DNA of 64,000 bases. It comes from QWHO01 sp039809865. Its GTDB lineage: Bacteria; Vulcanimicrobiota; Xenobia; Xenobiales; QWHO01. This document shows positions 33,503 through 42,478 of the stretch, piece after piece (within the stretch, counting starts at the first letter, position 1; each line of letters opens with the position of its first letter). A program made the position numbers and the translations under genes. Location of the stretch: assembly GCA_039809865.1 (NCBI GenBank), contig JBDHVW010000042.1, positions 3,501-67,500 of the forward strand, given 5' to 3'. A model generated the notes under the pieces. The model saw only the letters and a list, made by a program, of their open reading frames with translations, was not told where the DNA came from and did not search any database.

Positions 33503-35387
33503 TCTGGCCATAAAGAATGCGTTTGTCTCCATCGCGCTGGGTGAAGTGCGTGCGGTCGAAATACTCCAGCATGGGGATCAGGAATTTGCGGGTCGTGCCC
33601 AGCAGCTCACGCACCTCGGAGGCGCCCAGCGGGCCCCGCTCCGGAATGGCCGCCGCCAGCATCTCCCGCGCCCGGGCCAGAGTTTCCTCGAGGAACACCA
33701 TGTTGGGAGCCAGCTTGACTCCCCGCCCGCTCTCGAGCAGAAAAGCCTCCAGCACCGACCCCGAGCCCGCTTCCGCCAGGGCCACGTCCCAATCGGGCGG
33801 ACAGAAGCCGCCCGCCCGCAGCACCTCCTCCAACCTGTCCAGCTGCTTCTGCTGGGAAGGCGCCAGCGTTGGAGCGTGGCTCAGGCTGGACAGGAACCCG
33901 TTGCGGTCCTGGATCTGGCCGGTGCGACCCAGCTCGGCCAGCACTTCCTCCGCCAGTTTGGGCGTGTCCGAGGCCACCAGGCGGAGAATCTCCTCCTTGC
34001 GCCATCCCACTTTCCAGGGGGCGCCCGTCTCCAGCTTCTGAAAGACCGCCGCCAGACGGTCCTCCAGCGCGATCGCCAGGCTGCTCAATGCGATGCTCTT
34101 GCCCAGCACCACCACCTCGCCACTGGCTTTGAGCGTCTGCACCAGGCCCTCCACCTCCAGGAGAGGGCGCTGCAGCTCCTGGGCCAGCGCGCCCGCGGTG
34201 CGCGTCCCTCCGCTGGCCTTGCGCAGGATCTCCAGGAGGGCGTCCTCGGGCCCGCCCCCCTCGCGCCTCCGCAGCGACTCGACGGCCGCGGCGTCGCCAC
34301 GCTTGTGGCGCGCGGGCGCCGGATCGAGCACCTCTCCCCCTCCCAGCGTATACTGCGAGGTAAAGTCGCGCAGCACGAAGCGATCACCCTGTTGCAGCAC
34401 CACGGGCTCGTCCAGGACGACCTGCACCAGCCCGGTGGCACCCGGCTGGAGGACGTCGCTCTCGAGCAACAGCGCCATCCCCAACGTCTCCGAAGTGCCT
34501 GAGTAGAAGCGGATGCGACTGCGATGCTTGAGCGGCCGGGGCAGCTTCGGGAGCAGCTTGAGGCGGGCATCCAGACGGTCGGTGGGCGTCAGCAGGCCCG
34601 GGGGCGCAATCCACTGGCCGCGGCCCAGGGCGGCCGCTTCGATGCCCGTCAGGTTGACGGCCACCCTCTGACCCGCCAGGGCCTCCTCGACCGCCTGGGA
34701 GTGCACCTGCAGGCCGCGAACGCGGGTCTCCAGCCCCTGGGGCAGCACCACCACCGGGTCGCCCTTGCGCAGCGTGCCGCTCCAGAGCGAGCCGGTCACG
34801 ACACTGCCAAAGCCCGTCTTCACGAAGACGCGGTCGACGGGCATGCGGAAGGGGGCTTTCCGGTTGCGAGGCGTCAGGCTCTGCAAGAGCTTGCCCAGGG
34901 TCGCTTTGAGCTCGTCCAGACCGGCGCCGGTCTTGGAGGACACGCGCACGATCGGGGCGTTCTTCAGGAACGTGGCCTGCAGGTAGGCGCGCAGATCCTC
35001 CTCCACCAGCTCGGCGAACTCGTCGTCCACGGTATCGATCTTGGTCAGCGCCACCAGCCCCGCGCGGGTCTCCAGCAACTCCAGGATCTCGAGGTGCTCG
35101 CGAGTTTGGGGCATCACGCCCTCCTGGGCATCCACCACCAGCATGCCCAGATCGTAGCCCCCCACGCCGGCCAGCATGTTCTTGAGGAAGCGCTCGTGGC
35201 CGGGCACGTCCACGATGCCGGCCACGATGTCGCCGGGGAGCTCGAGATGTGCAAATCCAAGGTCGATGGAGAGGCCGCGGGCCTGCTCCTCGGGCAGACG
35301 ATCGGTCTCGATGCCCGTGAGGGCGCGGATGAGGCTGCTTTTACCGTGATCGACGTGACCGGCGGTGCCGACGATAAAGGGGTGCAT
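33474..35387 (-). CDS. selB: selenocysteine-specific translation elongation factor SelB
   Basis: 637 residues. EF-Tu-like GTPase domain with GHVDHGKS (10-17), DVPGHE and TKID, preceded by the SelB-typical IVGTAGHVDHGKSSLIRALTG and lacking EF-Tu features. Domains II and III follow, then about 270 C-terminal residues of winged helices (LARAREMLAAAIPERGPLGASEVRELLGTTRKFLIPMLEYFDRTHFTQRDGDKRIL) that bind the SECIS hairpin. It delivers Sec-tRNA to UGA codons. It is separated by 16 kb from selD-selA in the same window. Divergent from the TPR gene with 53 bp between starts. Confidence 0.95.
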   Translation of the reverse strand: MHPFIVGTAGHVDHGKSSLIRALTGIETDRLPEEQARGLSIDLGFAHLELPGDIVAGIVDVPGHERFLKNMLAGVGGYDLGMLVVDAQEGVMPQTREHLEILELLETRAGLVALTKIDTVDDEFAELVEEDLRAYLQATFLKNAPIVRVSSKTGAGLDELKATLGKLLQSLTPRNRKAPFRMPVDRVFVKTGFGSVVTGSLWSGTLRKGDPVVVLPQGLETRVRGLQVHSQAVEEALAGQRVAVNLTGIEAAALGRGQWIAPPGLLTPTDRLDARLKLLPKLPRPLKHRSRIRFYSGTSETLGMALLLESDVLQPGATGLVQVVLDEPVVLQQGDRFVLRDFTSQYTLGGGEVLDPAPARHKRGDAAAVESLRRREGGGPEDALLEILRKASGGTRTAGALAQELQRPLLEVEGLVQTLKASGEVVVLGKSIALSSLAIALEDRLAAVFQKLETGAPWKVGWRKEEILRLVASDTPKLAEEVLAELGRTGQIQDRNGFLSSLSHAPTLAPSQQKQLDRLEEVLRAGGFCPPDWDVALAEAGSGSVLEAFLLESGRGVKLAPNMVFLEETLARAREMLAAAIPERGPLGASEVRELLGTTRKFLIPMLEYFDRTHFTQRDGDKRILYGQKARTPPVST

Positions 35388-35440
35388 CCGGGCGCGTTCC
35401 GCCCCAGGAAACGAGCCTCCTTCCGAGAACCGGCCCCGAC

Positions 35441-36745
35441 ATGTCCATCCGGTCTTGGATTGCGCTGCTGGTCCTGGGAGGGCTCCTGCTCTGGTCGGGT
35501 CTGAAGGCCTGCGGCAACCTCGAGCGCGGCTCGGTGGCGCCGCTGCGCGTGGCCGCGTACAAGCTGCCTCTGAAGGTGGCCAGCGTGGACGCCGACATCG
35601 CCCACTACAAAGCCAGGGCGGACGCCAATCCGACCGGCTTCATGGACCGGGCCGCGCTGGCCCAGGCCTACCTCGCCAAGGCCCGCGAGACGCGCGACGC
35701 GGCTTTCTACGTGCTGGCCGAGCAGTCGGCCCGCGAGTCGCTCAAGTCGATGGGGGTTTTCAACGCTCCGGCCGAGCTGGTGATGGCCAACCTGGACGTG
35801 GCCCGGCACGACTTCACTGGCGGCCTCGCGCGCCTGGACAAGGTCCTGGCCCAGGACCCCCGCAACGAACAGGCGCGGGCTCTGCGGGTGACCGCCTTGT
35901 TAGCCTTGGGACGCGTTATCGAAGCCGGCAGATTGGCGGATGGTCTGGCCCTGGAGGCTCCCGGAATCACGACCGCCGTTTTCCGAGCGCAGACCTTGAT
36001 GGCCGCCGGGCGCGACCCGGAAGCGATCGCGGTGCTCTGGAAGGGGATCGATCGCGAGCAGCCCGGCGAGGTGGGCCCCTCGGTGCAGGCCCGCGTGCTG
36101 CTGGCCCGCGCCTATGCGCGCCACGGCAAGCTGGCGCTGGCCGAAGCGGTGCTGACCTCGGCCGCGGCCATCCGTCCCGACCCCACCGCGCTGAGCGACC
36201 TGGGACGCCTGGACCTCGCGCTCAAACGCTACCGGCAAGCTCACGAGCACTTCTCGGACGCCTACACCCTCAGCCGCGACCCGGCCGCGCTCCTGGGCGT
36301 AGCGCGCGCTCTGGAGGGCCTGAAGCTCGAGCGCGAAGCCTCCGAGACCCTGCGGGGCGTGGAGGACGCCTATCGGCGCGAGTTGCAGGGGCCCGACAAT
36401 ATCGGCCACCGGCGCGCGCTGGCCTCCGTGCTGCTGGACCGGCAGGAGGTGCCTGAAGCCGTCCAGCTGATGCAGGCGGAGCTCTCGCAACGACGCGACT
36501 TCGACACGTTGATGACGGCCGCGCGCGCGCTGCGCATGGCCGGCCAGCCCAGGCGGGCCTGGCCTCTGTGCCAGGAGGCCTTTGCGCGCGGCTACCGCGA
36601 CGCGCCCGCCTGGCACGAGCGGGGTTTGATCGCCCACGACCTGGGCCACCAGGACGAAGAGGCGCACTGCGAAGGGGAGGCGGTGCGGTTGAATCCGGCC
36701 TATGCGGGCGAGCCGAATCTACCCGCGGCCCCGGTGGAGCATTGA
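35441..36745 (+). CDS. membrane-anchored TPR protein
   Basis: 434 residues: one N-terminal hydrophobic helix (SWIALLVLGGLLLWSGL) and then tetratricopeptide-like helix pairs through the remaining chain (AALAQAYLAKARETRDAAFYVLAEQSARES, YARHGKLALAEAVLTSAAAIRPDPTALSDLGRLDLALKRYRQA). TPRs mediate protein-protein contacts. The Cys after the helix (KAC) is not a good lipobox because of the Lys. Function unknown; 62 bp before the next gene. Confidence 0.8.
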   Translation: MSIRSWIALLVLGGLLLWSGLKACGNLERGSVAPLRVAAYKLPLKVASVDADIAHYKARADANPTGFMDRAALAQAYLAKARETRDAAFYVLAEQSARESLKSMGVFNAPAELVMANLDVARHDFTGGLARLDKVLAQDPRNEQARALRVTALLALGRVIEAGRLADGLALEAPGITTAVFRAQTLMAAGRDPEAIAVLWKGIDREQPGEVGPSVQARVLLARAYARHGKLALAEAVLTSAAAIRPDPTALSDLGRLDLALKRYRQAHEHFSDAYTLSRDPAALLGVARALEGLKLEREASETLRGVEDAYRRELQGPDNIGHRRALASVLLDRQEVPEAVQLMQAELSQRRDFDTLMTAARALRMAGQPRRAWPLCQEAFARGYRDAPAWHERGLIAHDLGHQDEEAHCEGEAVRLNPAYAGEPNLPAAPVEH

Positions 36746-36807
36746 TTTCAATCTCCTTTCAGGAGGCCCGGGCATACTGCTCGAGATATTATTGACCTGG
36801 AGGCTCC

Positions 36808-37110
36808 ATGCTCCATCCAACCTCATCCCTGTCTCGTCTGGCCCTGCCGGCCTCGTCCCCACGCCCCAAGCCCCCCGGGCTGGTCCGCCAGTGGGTCGAC
36901 GAGTACTCCGGCGGTCATTACGAATACCGTGAGCCCCAGCACCTCGAGGAGGGCCAGACACTGTATCACGGCCAGTTCACGCGCCACATCCGCTACACGG
37001 GCTCGAACGATGCCGAAGAGGTGGTGTATTACCGGCCCGTGGACGAGAAGTCGCTGACGACCACGACCTATGGCACCGGTGGCGACGAGCGCGGCATTCT
37101 GGTCTTTTAG
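36808..37110 (+). CDS. hypothetical protein, 100 residues
   Basis: ATG 36808 with CTGGAGG 6 bp upstream. A Pro/Ser-rich N-terminus (about 1-25) is followed by a compact aromatic and charged part (VRQWVDEYSGGHYEYREPQHLEEGQTLYHGQFTRHIRYTG...). No signal peptide and no family that I recognise. Upstream, CTCCT-TTC-AGGAG forms a small hairpin. Confidence 0.65.
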   Translation: MLHPTSSLSRLALPASSPRPKPPGLVRQWVDEYSGGHYEYREPQHLEEGQTLYHGQFTRHIRYTGSNDAEEVVYYRPVDEKSLTTTTYGTGGDERGILVF

Positions 37111-37146
37111 CCCGAATCACAAGATAGCGGCAGGCGTAGAGCCGCG

Positions 37147-38007
37147 CTACTTGTCCAGATTCTCCAGGATCTCGTGACTCCAACGGTGGGCATCCTGCAG
37201 GTTCTCCACGGACTTGCGGGCGGCGGAGCCGATCCCGTTCGTGTAGGCTTCCTTCGAGCAGACGACCATGCCGTAGACGGCCCCCGCCACCAGGCCGACC
37301 GGGGCGGCCAGGCACACCAGGGGCGGAATCATCAGCCCGACGGCCGTTTTCTTCACCGGGCCGAGATCCGACTTGTCGAGAGCACGATAGATCTTGTAGA
37401 GGGCCTTGGGAGTCTTGGCCAGGCCCATGAGGCCCATGCCGGCGCCGTCGACGACCAACCCGATGGCTCCGCCGACCAGTCCTTTAGCGCCTTCGGTCAC
37501 CTTGATCTCGTAGGGCTCCTGGCCGGGCTTCAGCGGCTCGGTCTCGAACTGCTTCAGCGACTCGATGACCGCCCGGTTGCCGTCGGTGAACACGGTGCGG
37601 ACATCGTCGGCAGACTGCTGCGCTACGCGCTGCAGTCCGCCCTTTGAACCTTCCTCGAAGCCCTGGACCATGCCGTAGCCGGCGGCCGTCAGGGCCACCA
37701 GAGCTGGCGTCGCCAGGGCCACCAGCGGCACCATGGCACCGACCGTGCATTTCATGACGGGTCCGAGCTGCTCGGTATTCCAGAGCGTCTTGTAGGTCTG
37801 GGCCACCGCGCCTGGCAGCCGCAGAAGGGTCGCTCCCGTGCATCCGGCCGAGCGGATGGCCGCTCCGGTGACCGCTCCCGCCAGTCCGGAAGCGGCCTCA
37901 CCGACCGTCAATTCGTCCCGCGGGGGAGCCTCCTCGACGGGCGGTGGCGCCAGGCGCGCGGGAGCCAGGGTCAGGGGCAGATTCGAAGCAGTGATCGTCA
38001 GGGACAT
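37147..38007 (-). CDS. internally duplicated hydrophobic protein, 286 residues
   Basis: ATG 38007 with GGGAGG 6 bp upstream. The N-terminus MSLTITASNLPLTLAPARLA plus a Pro/Glu-rich linker (to about residue 35) precedes two related halves: YKTLWNTEQLGPVMKCTVGA..VPLVALATPALVALTAAGYGMV (about 72-115) and YKIYRALDKSDLGPVKKTAVGLMIPPLVCLAAPVGLVAGAVYGMV (about 203-248). Each half has a Gly/Ala-rich hydrophobic hairpin. No signal peptide. A fragment of a near-identical copy of this locus lies at 42370-42447. Function unknown. Confidence 0.75.
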   Translation of the reverse strand: MSLTITASNLPLTLAPARLAPPPVEEAPPRDELTVGEAASGLAGAVTGAAIRSAGCTGATLLRLPGAVAQTYKTLWNTEQLGPVMKCTVGAMVPLVALATPALVALTAAGYGMVQGFEEGSKGGLQRVAQQSADDVRTVFTDGNRAVIESLKQFETEPLKPGQEPYEIKVTEGAKGLVGGAIGLVVDGAGMGLMGLAKTPKALYKIYRALDKSDLGPVKKTAVGLMIPPLVCLAAPVGLVAGAVYGMVVCSKEAYTNGIGSAARKSVENLQDAHRWSHEILENLDK

Positions 38008-38028
38008 GGAAACCTCCCAGAAATTGGT

Positions 38029-38082
38029 GCTGAGAGATTCCCCTGTTAGAGTCGGGCCAACGTCAAGCCCGCGTCGGGACCG
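38029..38082. repeat. 54-bp direct repeat, left copy
   Basis: Matches 42394-42447 at 53 of 54 positions; the only difference is at 38076. It lies directly upstream of the ribosome site of the 286-residue gene (minus strand), so it probably carries that gene's leader or promoter. The two copies bracket the 38206-42318 gene pair. Confidence 0.92.
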
Positions 38083-38205
38083 AGTTGGGAATGTGAACGG
38101 CTTGTTGCGGTTCCAGGGCGCCGCATTTCACCGGTCAGGCTCGGGCCTGTCTCGCCTGAATTGCCCAGGAGCCGTTCTCAGGCGCGGGGAACCTCGCCTT
38201 ACGGC

Positions 38206-40650
38206 ATGAAAATTCGCGAATGGCGTACCGACCCACGTATGGCCTCGGCCCTTCAATACGTTCGCGAAGGTGGAGCCTTTGTCGAGCAAGTCCGAAGCGA
38301 CCCCTGGCAGTCGCGAGCACAACACTGGGGGAGTTGGCTGTTGGCCGAGTTGCCGCCAGCCGAGCAATTGAAGCCCGAGGATGAGCGGGCGCTGCAACTT
38401 CTGGCGGTGGGATGCCAGTGGACGGGACTGGCGCGCTATCTGGAAGGTCACCCCGTGGAAGAGCCGGCCCTCTTTCAGGGCGAGGCTCCCGCCCGCTCCG
38501 TGGTGGGCTCGCTCCTGGCGGCGGTGCGCCCGGTCCTCGAACCAGGTGTCGCGCTGGTCTGGCTGCTGGCCTCCACCTCTCAACCAGAGCGGCTTCGGCC
38601 CTACTTGCTGGCCGCCTCGACCCGTACCCTCCAGGCGGGTGCCCGGAGTCTGGCCCACCCGGGCAGGGATGCGCAGGCCCCCCTGGTTCGGGCGGCCCGT
38701 CTGCGGGTGGCCCGTTTCTGGCTCCAGCATGAGCCAAGGTTACCCCAGCTTTTGCCCGATCTTCTCGAGTCTCAGGAAGTCGGCCCCCTGGCGGAGATTC
38801 TGGCCGGCCGGGCTGACTGCCGGGAAATCCTCGCCGCGGCCCGGCCTGTCGACGCCGCGGATGAGCTGAGATTGGCGCGTGTGCTGGATCAGAGAGAGCG
38901 GGCTCGCGAAGCGGCTCGCCGCGTGTTGCGCGGGGCGCCAGGTGACGCCGCAGCGGTCGTGTGGGCGCTCGAGACGTTCGGCACCGAGTTGCGCGAGGAG
39001 CTTCGGGTTGGCTTGCGCGCTCCCGGTCCGCTCGGGTGGCGCGGTCCGGCTCTTAGAGCCTGGGTCCGCTTGCAGGGAGCCGAGGCCGAGCCAGAGTTGC
39101 GAGTTTGCTTGACGGAGGCGATAACCATGAAGCCTGCGTTGCAAAGCTTTCGCGAGTTGGGTCTGCCCCTCCCGGACGAGCGCGGGCTCGTGCAGAGGGT
39201 ATTCCGAGCGTGGTCGGGCACCCGGAGCCCGTCGTCCCGGACCCCTGAGGCCCTGTGGGCAGCGTGGCCAGCCTTCTCGGAGTCGTGGCTCGAGTTGCTC
39301 GGGGAGCTCCCCACGGCTCGGCACCAATCTTGGCTCTGGAGGACAATTGTGCAGAACGCTGGCCGCCCGGAGAGCTCCAGGCTGGCCGGGCTGATGAGCC
39401 CGGGCCTCGCCTGTGGGAGCCGCCTCCTGAGCCACAGGCCCCGACTGCGTCAGGCCGCCGCCAGAGTTCTGGCGGCCCGGGGAGAGCACAGAGAAGTTGC
39501 CAGAGCCATGCTTGTCGAGACCGACCCCGAGACGCTCGAAGTGATGAAAGAGGTGACCGACCCTGAAGTCTGGCCGAGGTCGGTGTTAGAAAGGGAGAAG
39601 TGTCGGTACACGGCCCCACCTGACCCACAGCTCGGTCTGCGCTGGCTCTCGGGGGAGCTCGTTCCGAACCGGTTGATCCAGGTCTTTCTGGACTCGAGAG
39701 GTCCGTCCAGGCGGGCCTGGTTGGCTCAACTGGAGCCCTCCCATGCCTTTGCTCACACCCTGCTGGACCGATTGGCCCTCTCGGGAGATCAGAGTCCTCT
39801 CGAGAATTGGCGATTGTCAGGAGCCTGGGCCGACCCGGCCCTGGCGCGACGACTGCTCGAGTTCTTGAAGACGTGGCCGACCCGGGTTCTCGCTGCCCTG
39901 GAACACTGCGCCCCGTTGGTCTGGGACGAACTCGAGCGCCTGGCTCAGCCGAGCAGCGAACTGCCTCACGACCTGGCTTTGCGCGTGGCCAAGCTCTGGA
40001 GGGCGGCCCCGGGCGAGCATAACCTCAGCTCGAATCCGGGTCGATTGCGTCACCTGATGACCGTGGGCCACCGTTGGGAGGCCGAGCTCTGGCGTCGGGC
40101 CTACCTTCACGAGAAGCCCGAGATGACTGGCCGGCTTCTGTGGCGATCGGGCGAGGTCCTGTTCCGGGCCAGCCACGGCGCCCTGCTCGATATTCAGGAT
40201 GGCGCTGTGGAGCTCTCCGGCGAGGTGGGCCTCGTGCATCCCGCCGAGCTACCTCCTGCCTTGCTGGCTGACTGGCGGCGCAAATTGTCTTCGTGGCAGT
40301 GGGAGCGTCCCTTGCATCGGCTCGATCCGCTCCTGAAAGAGGAGCTCCTGTGGCCGGTCGATCGTTTCGTGGCCTACGAGGAGCTGACCCGGGGCCTGGC
40401 GGAGACCGGTTGGAATTTCGAGAGGGGCTTCCTGGTGCGTTCGTTTGTTGAGCTCGGGCTGGAGGTCAAGCTGGCGGTCGAAGGCTTCGTGCACCGGGCA
40501 GCTGAGTGCCGGCTCAATTGGGTGGTCCTCGAGCCGCCCCAGCCCTGGGGGTGCCTGCCGGCTGCTGTCTTCAGCGAAGTGATGGCCGACCTGGAGGTGC
40601 TGGGCCGCACAGGACCCCTGGGAGCTAGAGGAGCCAGCCTGACGCAATAA
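38206..40650 (+). CDS. large helical-repeat protein with DUF4132-like C-terminus
   Basis: 814 residues from ATG 38206. It is rich in Leu, Arg, Trp and Glu, mostly helical, HEAT/ARM-like (LVRAARLRVARFWLQHEPRLPQLLPDLL...), without signal or membrane segments. The last 200 residues (GRLLWRSGEVLFRAS.., GLVHPAELPPALLADWRRKL, RPLHRLDPLLKEELL, FLVRSFVELGLEVKL) resemble the DUF4132/MolR-type C-terminal region, whose biochemical role is not established. No strong ribosome site. It forms a pair with the 513-residue gene, inside the interval flanked by 54-bp repeats, which hints at a transferred or duplicated unit. Confidence 0.65.
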   Translation: MKIREWRTDPRMASALQYVREGGAFVEQVRSDPWQSRAQHWGSWLLAELPPAEQLKPEDERALQLLAVGCQWTGLARYLEGHPVEEPALFQGEAPARSVVGSLLAAVRPVLEPGVALVWLLASTSQPERLRPYLLAASTRTLQAGARSLAHPGRDAQAPLVRAARLRVARFWLQHEPRLPQLLPDLLESQEVGPLAEILAGRADCREILAAARPVDAADELRLARVLDQRERAREAARRVLRGAPGDAAAVVWALETFGTELREELRVGLRAPGPLGWRGPALRAWVRLQGAEAEPELRVCLTEAITMKPALQSFRELGLPLPDERGLVQRVFRAWSGTRSPSSRTPEALWAAWPAFSESWLELLGELPTARHQSWLWRTIVQNAGRPESSRLAGLMSPGLACGSRLLSHRPRLRQAAARVLAARGEHREVARAMLVETDPETLEVMKEVTDPEVWPRSVLEREKCRYTAPPDPQLGLRWLSGELVPNRLIQVFLDSRGPSRRAWLAQLEPSHAFAHTLLDRLALSGDQSPLENWRLSGAWADPALARRLLEFLKTWPTRVLAALEHCAPLVWDELERLAQPSSELPHDLALRVAKLWRAAPGEHNLSSNPGRLRHLMTVGHRWEAELWRRAYLHEKPEMTGRLLWRSGEVLFRASHGALLDIQDGAVELSGEVGLVHPAELPPALLADWRRKLSSWQWERPLHRLDPLLKEELLWPVDRFVAYEELTRGLAETGWNFERGFLVRSFVELGLEVKLAVEGFVHRAAECRLNWVVLEPPQPWGCLPAAVFSEVMADLEVLGRTGPLGARGASLTQ

Positions 40651-40776
40651 AAGCGGTTTCGTCCATCAAGCTCCGCCTTCCCGAAAGCCCCCCGCTCGGA
40701 CCCCCGCGACGCCGTATGGACACTCCCAGACTCCCGCCGCCAGGAATGCCGGGTTGCCATCAGAAGGTCCTCCTGC

Positions 40777-42318
40777 ATGCAGGTTGACCGCAGTCAGCAA
40801 ATCCTTCAAATCGACGTTCCCCGCGACACCAGCTTCGAGAGCGAGGAGGTCCGGCTCTTTCCGGGTCTCAAGGGCTTGCTGGGGCCGGATTCGATGGTCC
40901 CCGCCGCGGCGCTGGCGGCGAAGGCCAAGTCGTTCGATGATGGGCTGATGGCGGCGGTCGAGCGGGCTGCCGACCAGGGAGCAGGCACGCTTACCGGCAA
41001 GAACGAGTTGCTGGCCGCCTGGCTGAAGTCGTGTCCGTCGCCGCACCTTTCGGCAGCCCTGAGTCTTCGGGGCGTCGCGACCTCGACCAGCCCCGAAGTG
41101 GAACGAGACGCTGCCCGCTTGATTGCCCAGTTCCTGAGTGACCGGGCGCGGTCTCATCCCACCTCGTTTTACAGTTGGGACAGAGACCTGGAAGGTATTT
41201 TCCGCCGCGATCGTTTTCTCCAGACGCCCCTCGGACAGCTTGAGGCAGAGAGATTGTGGGGCGGCCTGCCTGACCGTCCAGCTTACGGGGCCCTTCTCCG
41301 CCTCATCGAGCGGCTTGGAAACCCACTCGTGAGCGACCCCGCCGCCCTGCACCTCGAGGGGGAAACGAAGGCAGTATTCCCGCCCGTTCGGGCCCCCGAG
41401 ACCGAGCTGGCGTTGCGCCTCTTGGGAACCGGTCCGATTCCGCCCGGCTTCGACCTGATCGAAGAGCTGATTCGCCATTTGGAGCAGGGCAAGCTCAGTC
41501 TGCAACCAGGCCCGACGGACGGCTGGTATGCTTATCAGCTCTGGTGCCTCGAGCCGCTGGTGCAGCCCGGTCAGGCCCTGGAATCGGCTCGGCTTCGCCG
41601 CGGGAAAGGATACCAGGATTGCCTGCGGGAGATGTTCCGAGCCCAGTTGACCATGGTTCGAGAAACCCATGTCAAGCAAATCCAGGGAAGGGCCCTGGGA
41701 TGCGCAATGATGCAGGACCCACTCGAGGAGATTCGACCTTCTCTAACGCTGGAGCCGATGGTGACCTATTACCAGCGCCGGGCGGAGAGCTATGAATTCG
41801 CAGGTCAGGTACTGCGCGAAATCTTTGGGGCCGAGGCGCTTCTGCACCGAATGACTCCCACAGGGCCGATAAGCGTGCCGCTGTTCGAAGAGCTGGAGAC
41901 GATGCAGCAGCTCTTCCGAGGGTGCGCAGCTCAGGCCGCATTCGAGTTGGGACTTGCCTGGCCGGATACCGAACGGTCCCTGGCAGTCGAGTGGCTGAGG
42001 ACGGCCGCGCGCGATCCGGAAGTCGGACTGGATGTGCGGGCCATGGTTCCTCTCTTCTACGACGTGGAACGTCGTCGTCACAAGGTCCTGGCCCTACTGG
42101 GCTATGCGGCGCGACCCCTGACCGTATCGTTTTTCAAGCCACCGGGCCTTCCTCCGGGTGCGCGCGCAGATTTCAAAGCCGACCGGGAGCAATTGATCTA
42201 TCCGGTTGCTATCGAGGTTTACTGTGACCGCTTGATGGACCGCCAGGAGTTCCGGTCCTTCTGCGACCAACACTCGAGCTCCCTGGCCGGCCTTCGGCAC
42301 GCCTTATCGCTCGTCTGA
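40777..42318 (+). CDS. hypothetical protein, 513 residues
   Basis: ATG 40777, 126 bp after the DUF4132-like gene on the same strand; AAGGTCCTCC precedes it without a clean ribosome site. Predicted soluble and mainly helical, with no signal peptide. Stretches such as YYQRRAESYEFAGQVLREIFGAEALLHRM and PLFEELETMQQLFRGCAAQAAFELGLAWPDTERSLAVEWLRTAA look like packed helices. Base composition looks slightly less GC-extreme than in neighbouring housekeeping genes (impression by eye). Not recognised; the pairing suggests a common function with the upstream gene. Confidence 0.65.
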   Translation: MQVDRSQQILQIDVPRDTSFESEEVRLFPGLKGLLGPDSMVPAAALAAKAKSFDDGLMAAVERAADQGAGTLTGKNELLAAWLKSCPSPHLSAALSLRGVATSTSPEVERDAARLIAQFLSDRARSHPTSFYSWDRDLEGIFRRDRFLQTPLGQLEAERLWGGLPDRPAYGALLRLIERLGNPLVSDPAALHLEGETKAVFPPVRAPETELALRLLGTGPIPPGFDLIEELIRHLEQGKLSLQPGPTDGWYAYQLWCLEPLVQPGQALESARLRRGKGYQDCLREMFRAQLTMVRETHVKQIQGRALGCAMMQDPLEEIRPSLTLEPMVTYYQRRAESYEFAGQVLREIFGAEALLHRMTPTGPISVPLFEELETMQQLFRGCAAQAAFELGLAWPDTERSLAVEWLRTAARDPEVGLDVRAMVPLFYDVERRRHKVLALLGYAARPLTVSFFKPPGLPPGARADFKADREQLIYPVAIEVYCDRLMDRQEFRSFCDQHSSSLAGLRHALSLV

Positions 42319-42324
42319 CGGAAA

Positions 42325-42447
42325 GGCAGGGCTGAGGACCGCAGCTCAGCGCATCAGTAGCGGTGGAAAAGGGCTCCTGGCCGGGCTTCAGCGGCTGAGA
42401 GATTCCCCTGTTAGAGTCGGGCCAACGTCAAGCCCGCGTCCGGACCG
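42325..42447. pseudogene. chimeric remnant of neighbouring loci
   Basis: Three pieces are fused here. 42325-42369 is about 85-90% identical to 44103-44148, the leader and first codons of the 440-residue gene. 42370-42396 is identical for 27 bp to 37512-37538, inside the 286-residue gene. 42394-42447 is the right copy of the 54-bp repeat found upstream of that same gene. The second and third pieces share GCT at their junction, as expected if an extra copy of the 286-residue gene lost about 490 bp internally. No intact reading frame remains. Confidence 0.8.
42394..42447. repeat. 54-bp direct repeat, right copy
   Basis: 53 of 54 bases equal to 38029-38082, in the same orientation, 4.3 kb away. 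Part of the chimeric remnant. Confidence 0.92.
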
Positions 42448-42478
42448 GGTTGTGGCGGGCTCCAGAGAACCTGGAAGT

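Noticed and set aside
38029..42447. Insertion sequence or integron flanked by target duplications
   Set aside because: 54 bp is too long for a target-site duplication and there is no transposase, integrase or terminal inverted repeat.
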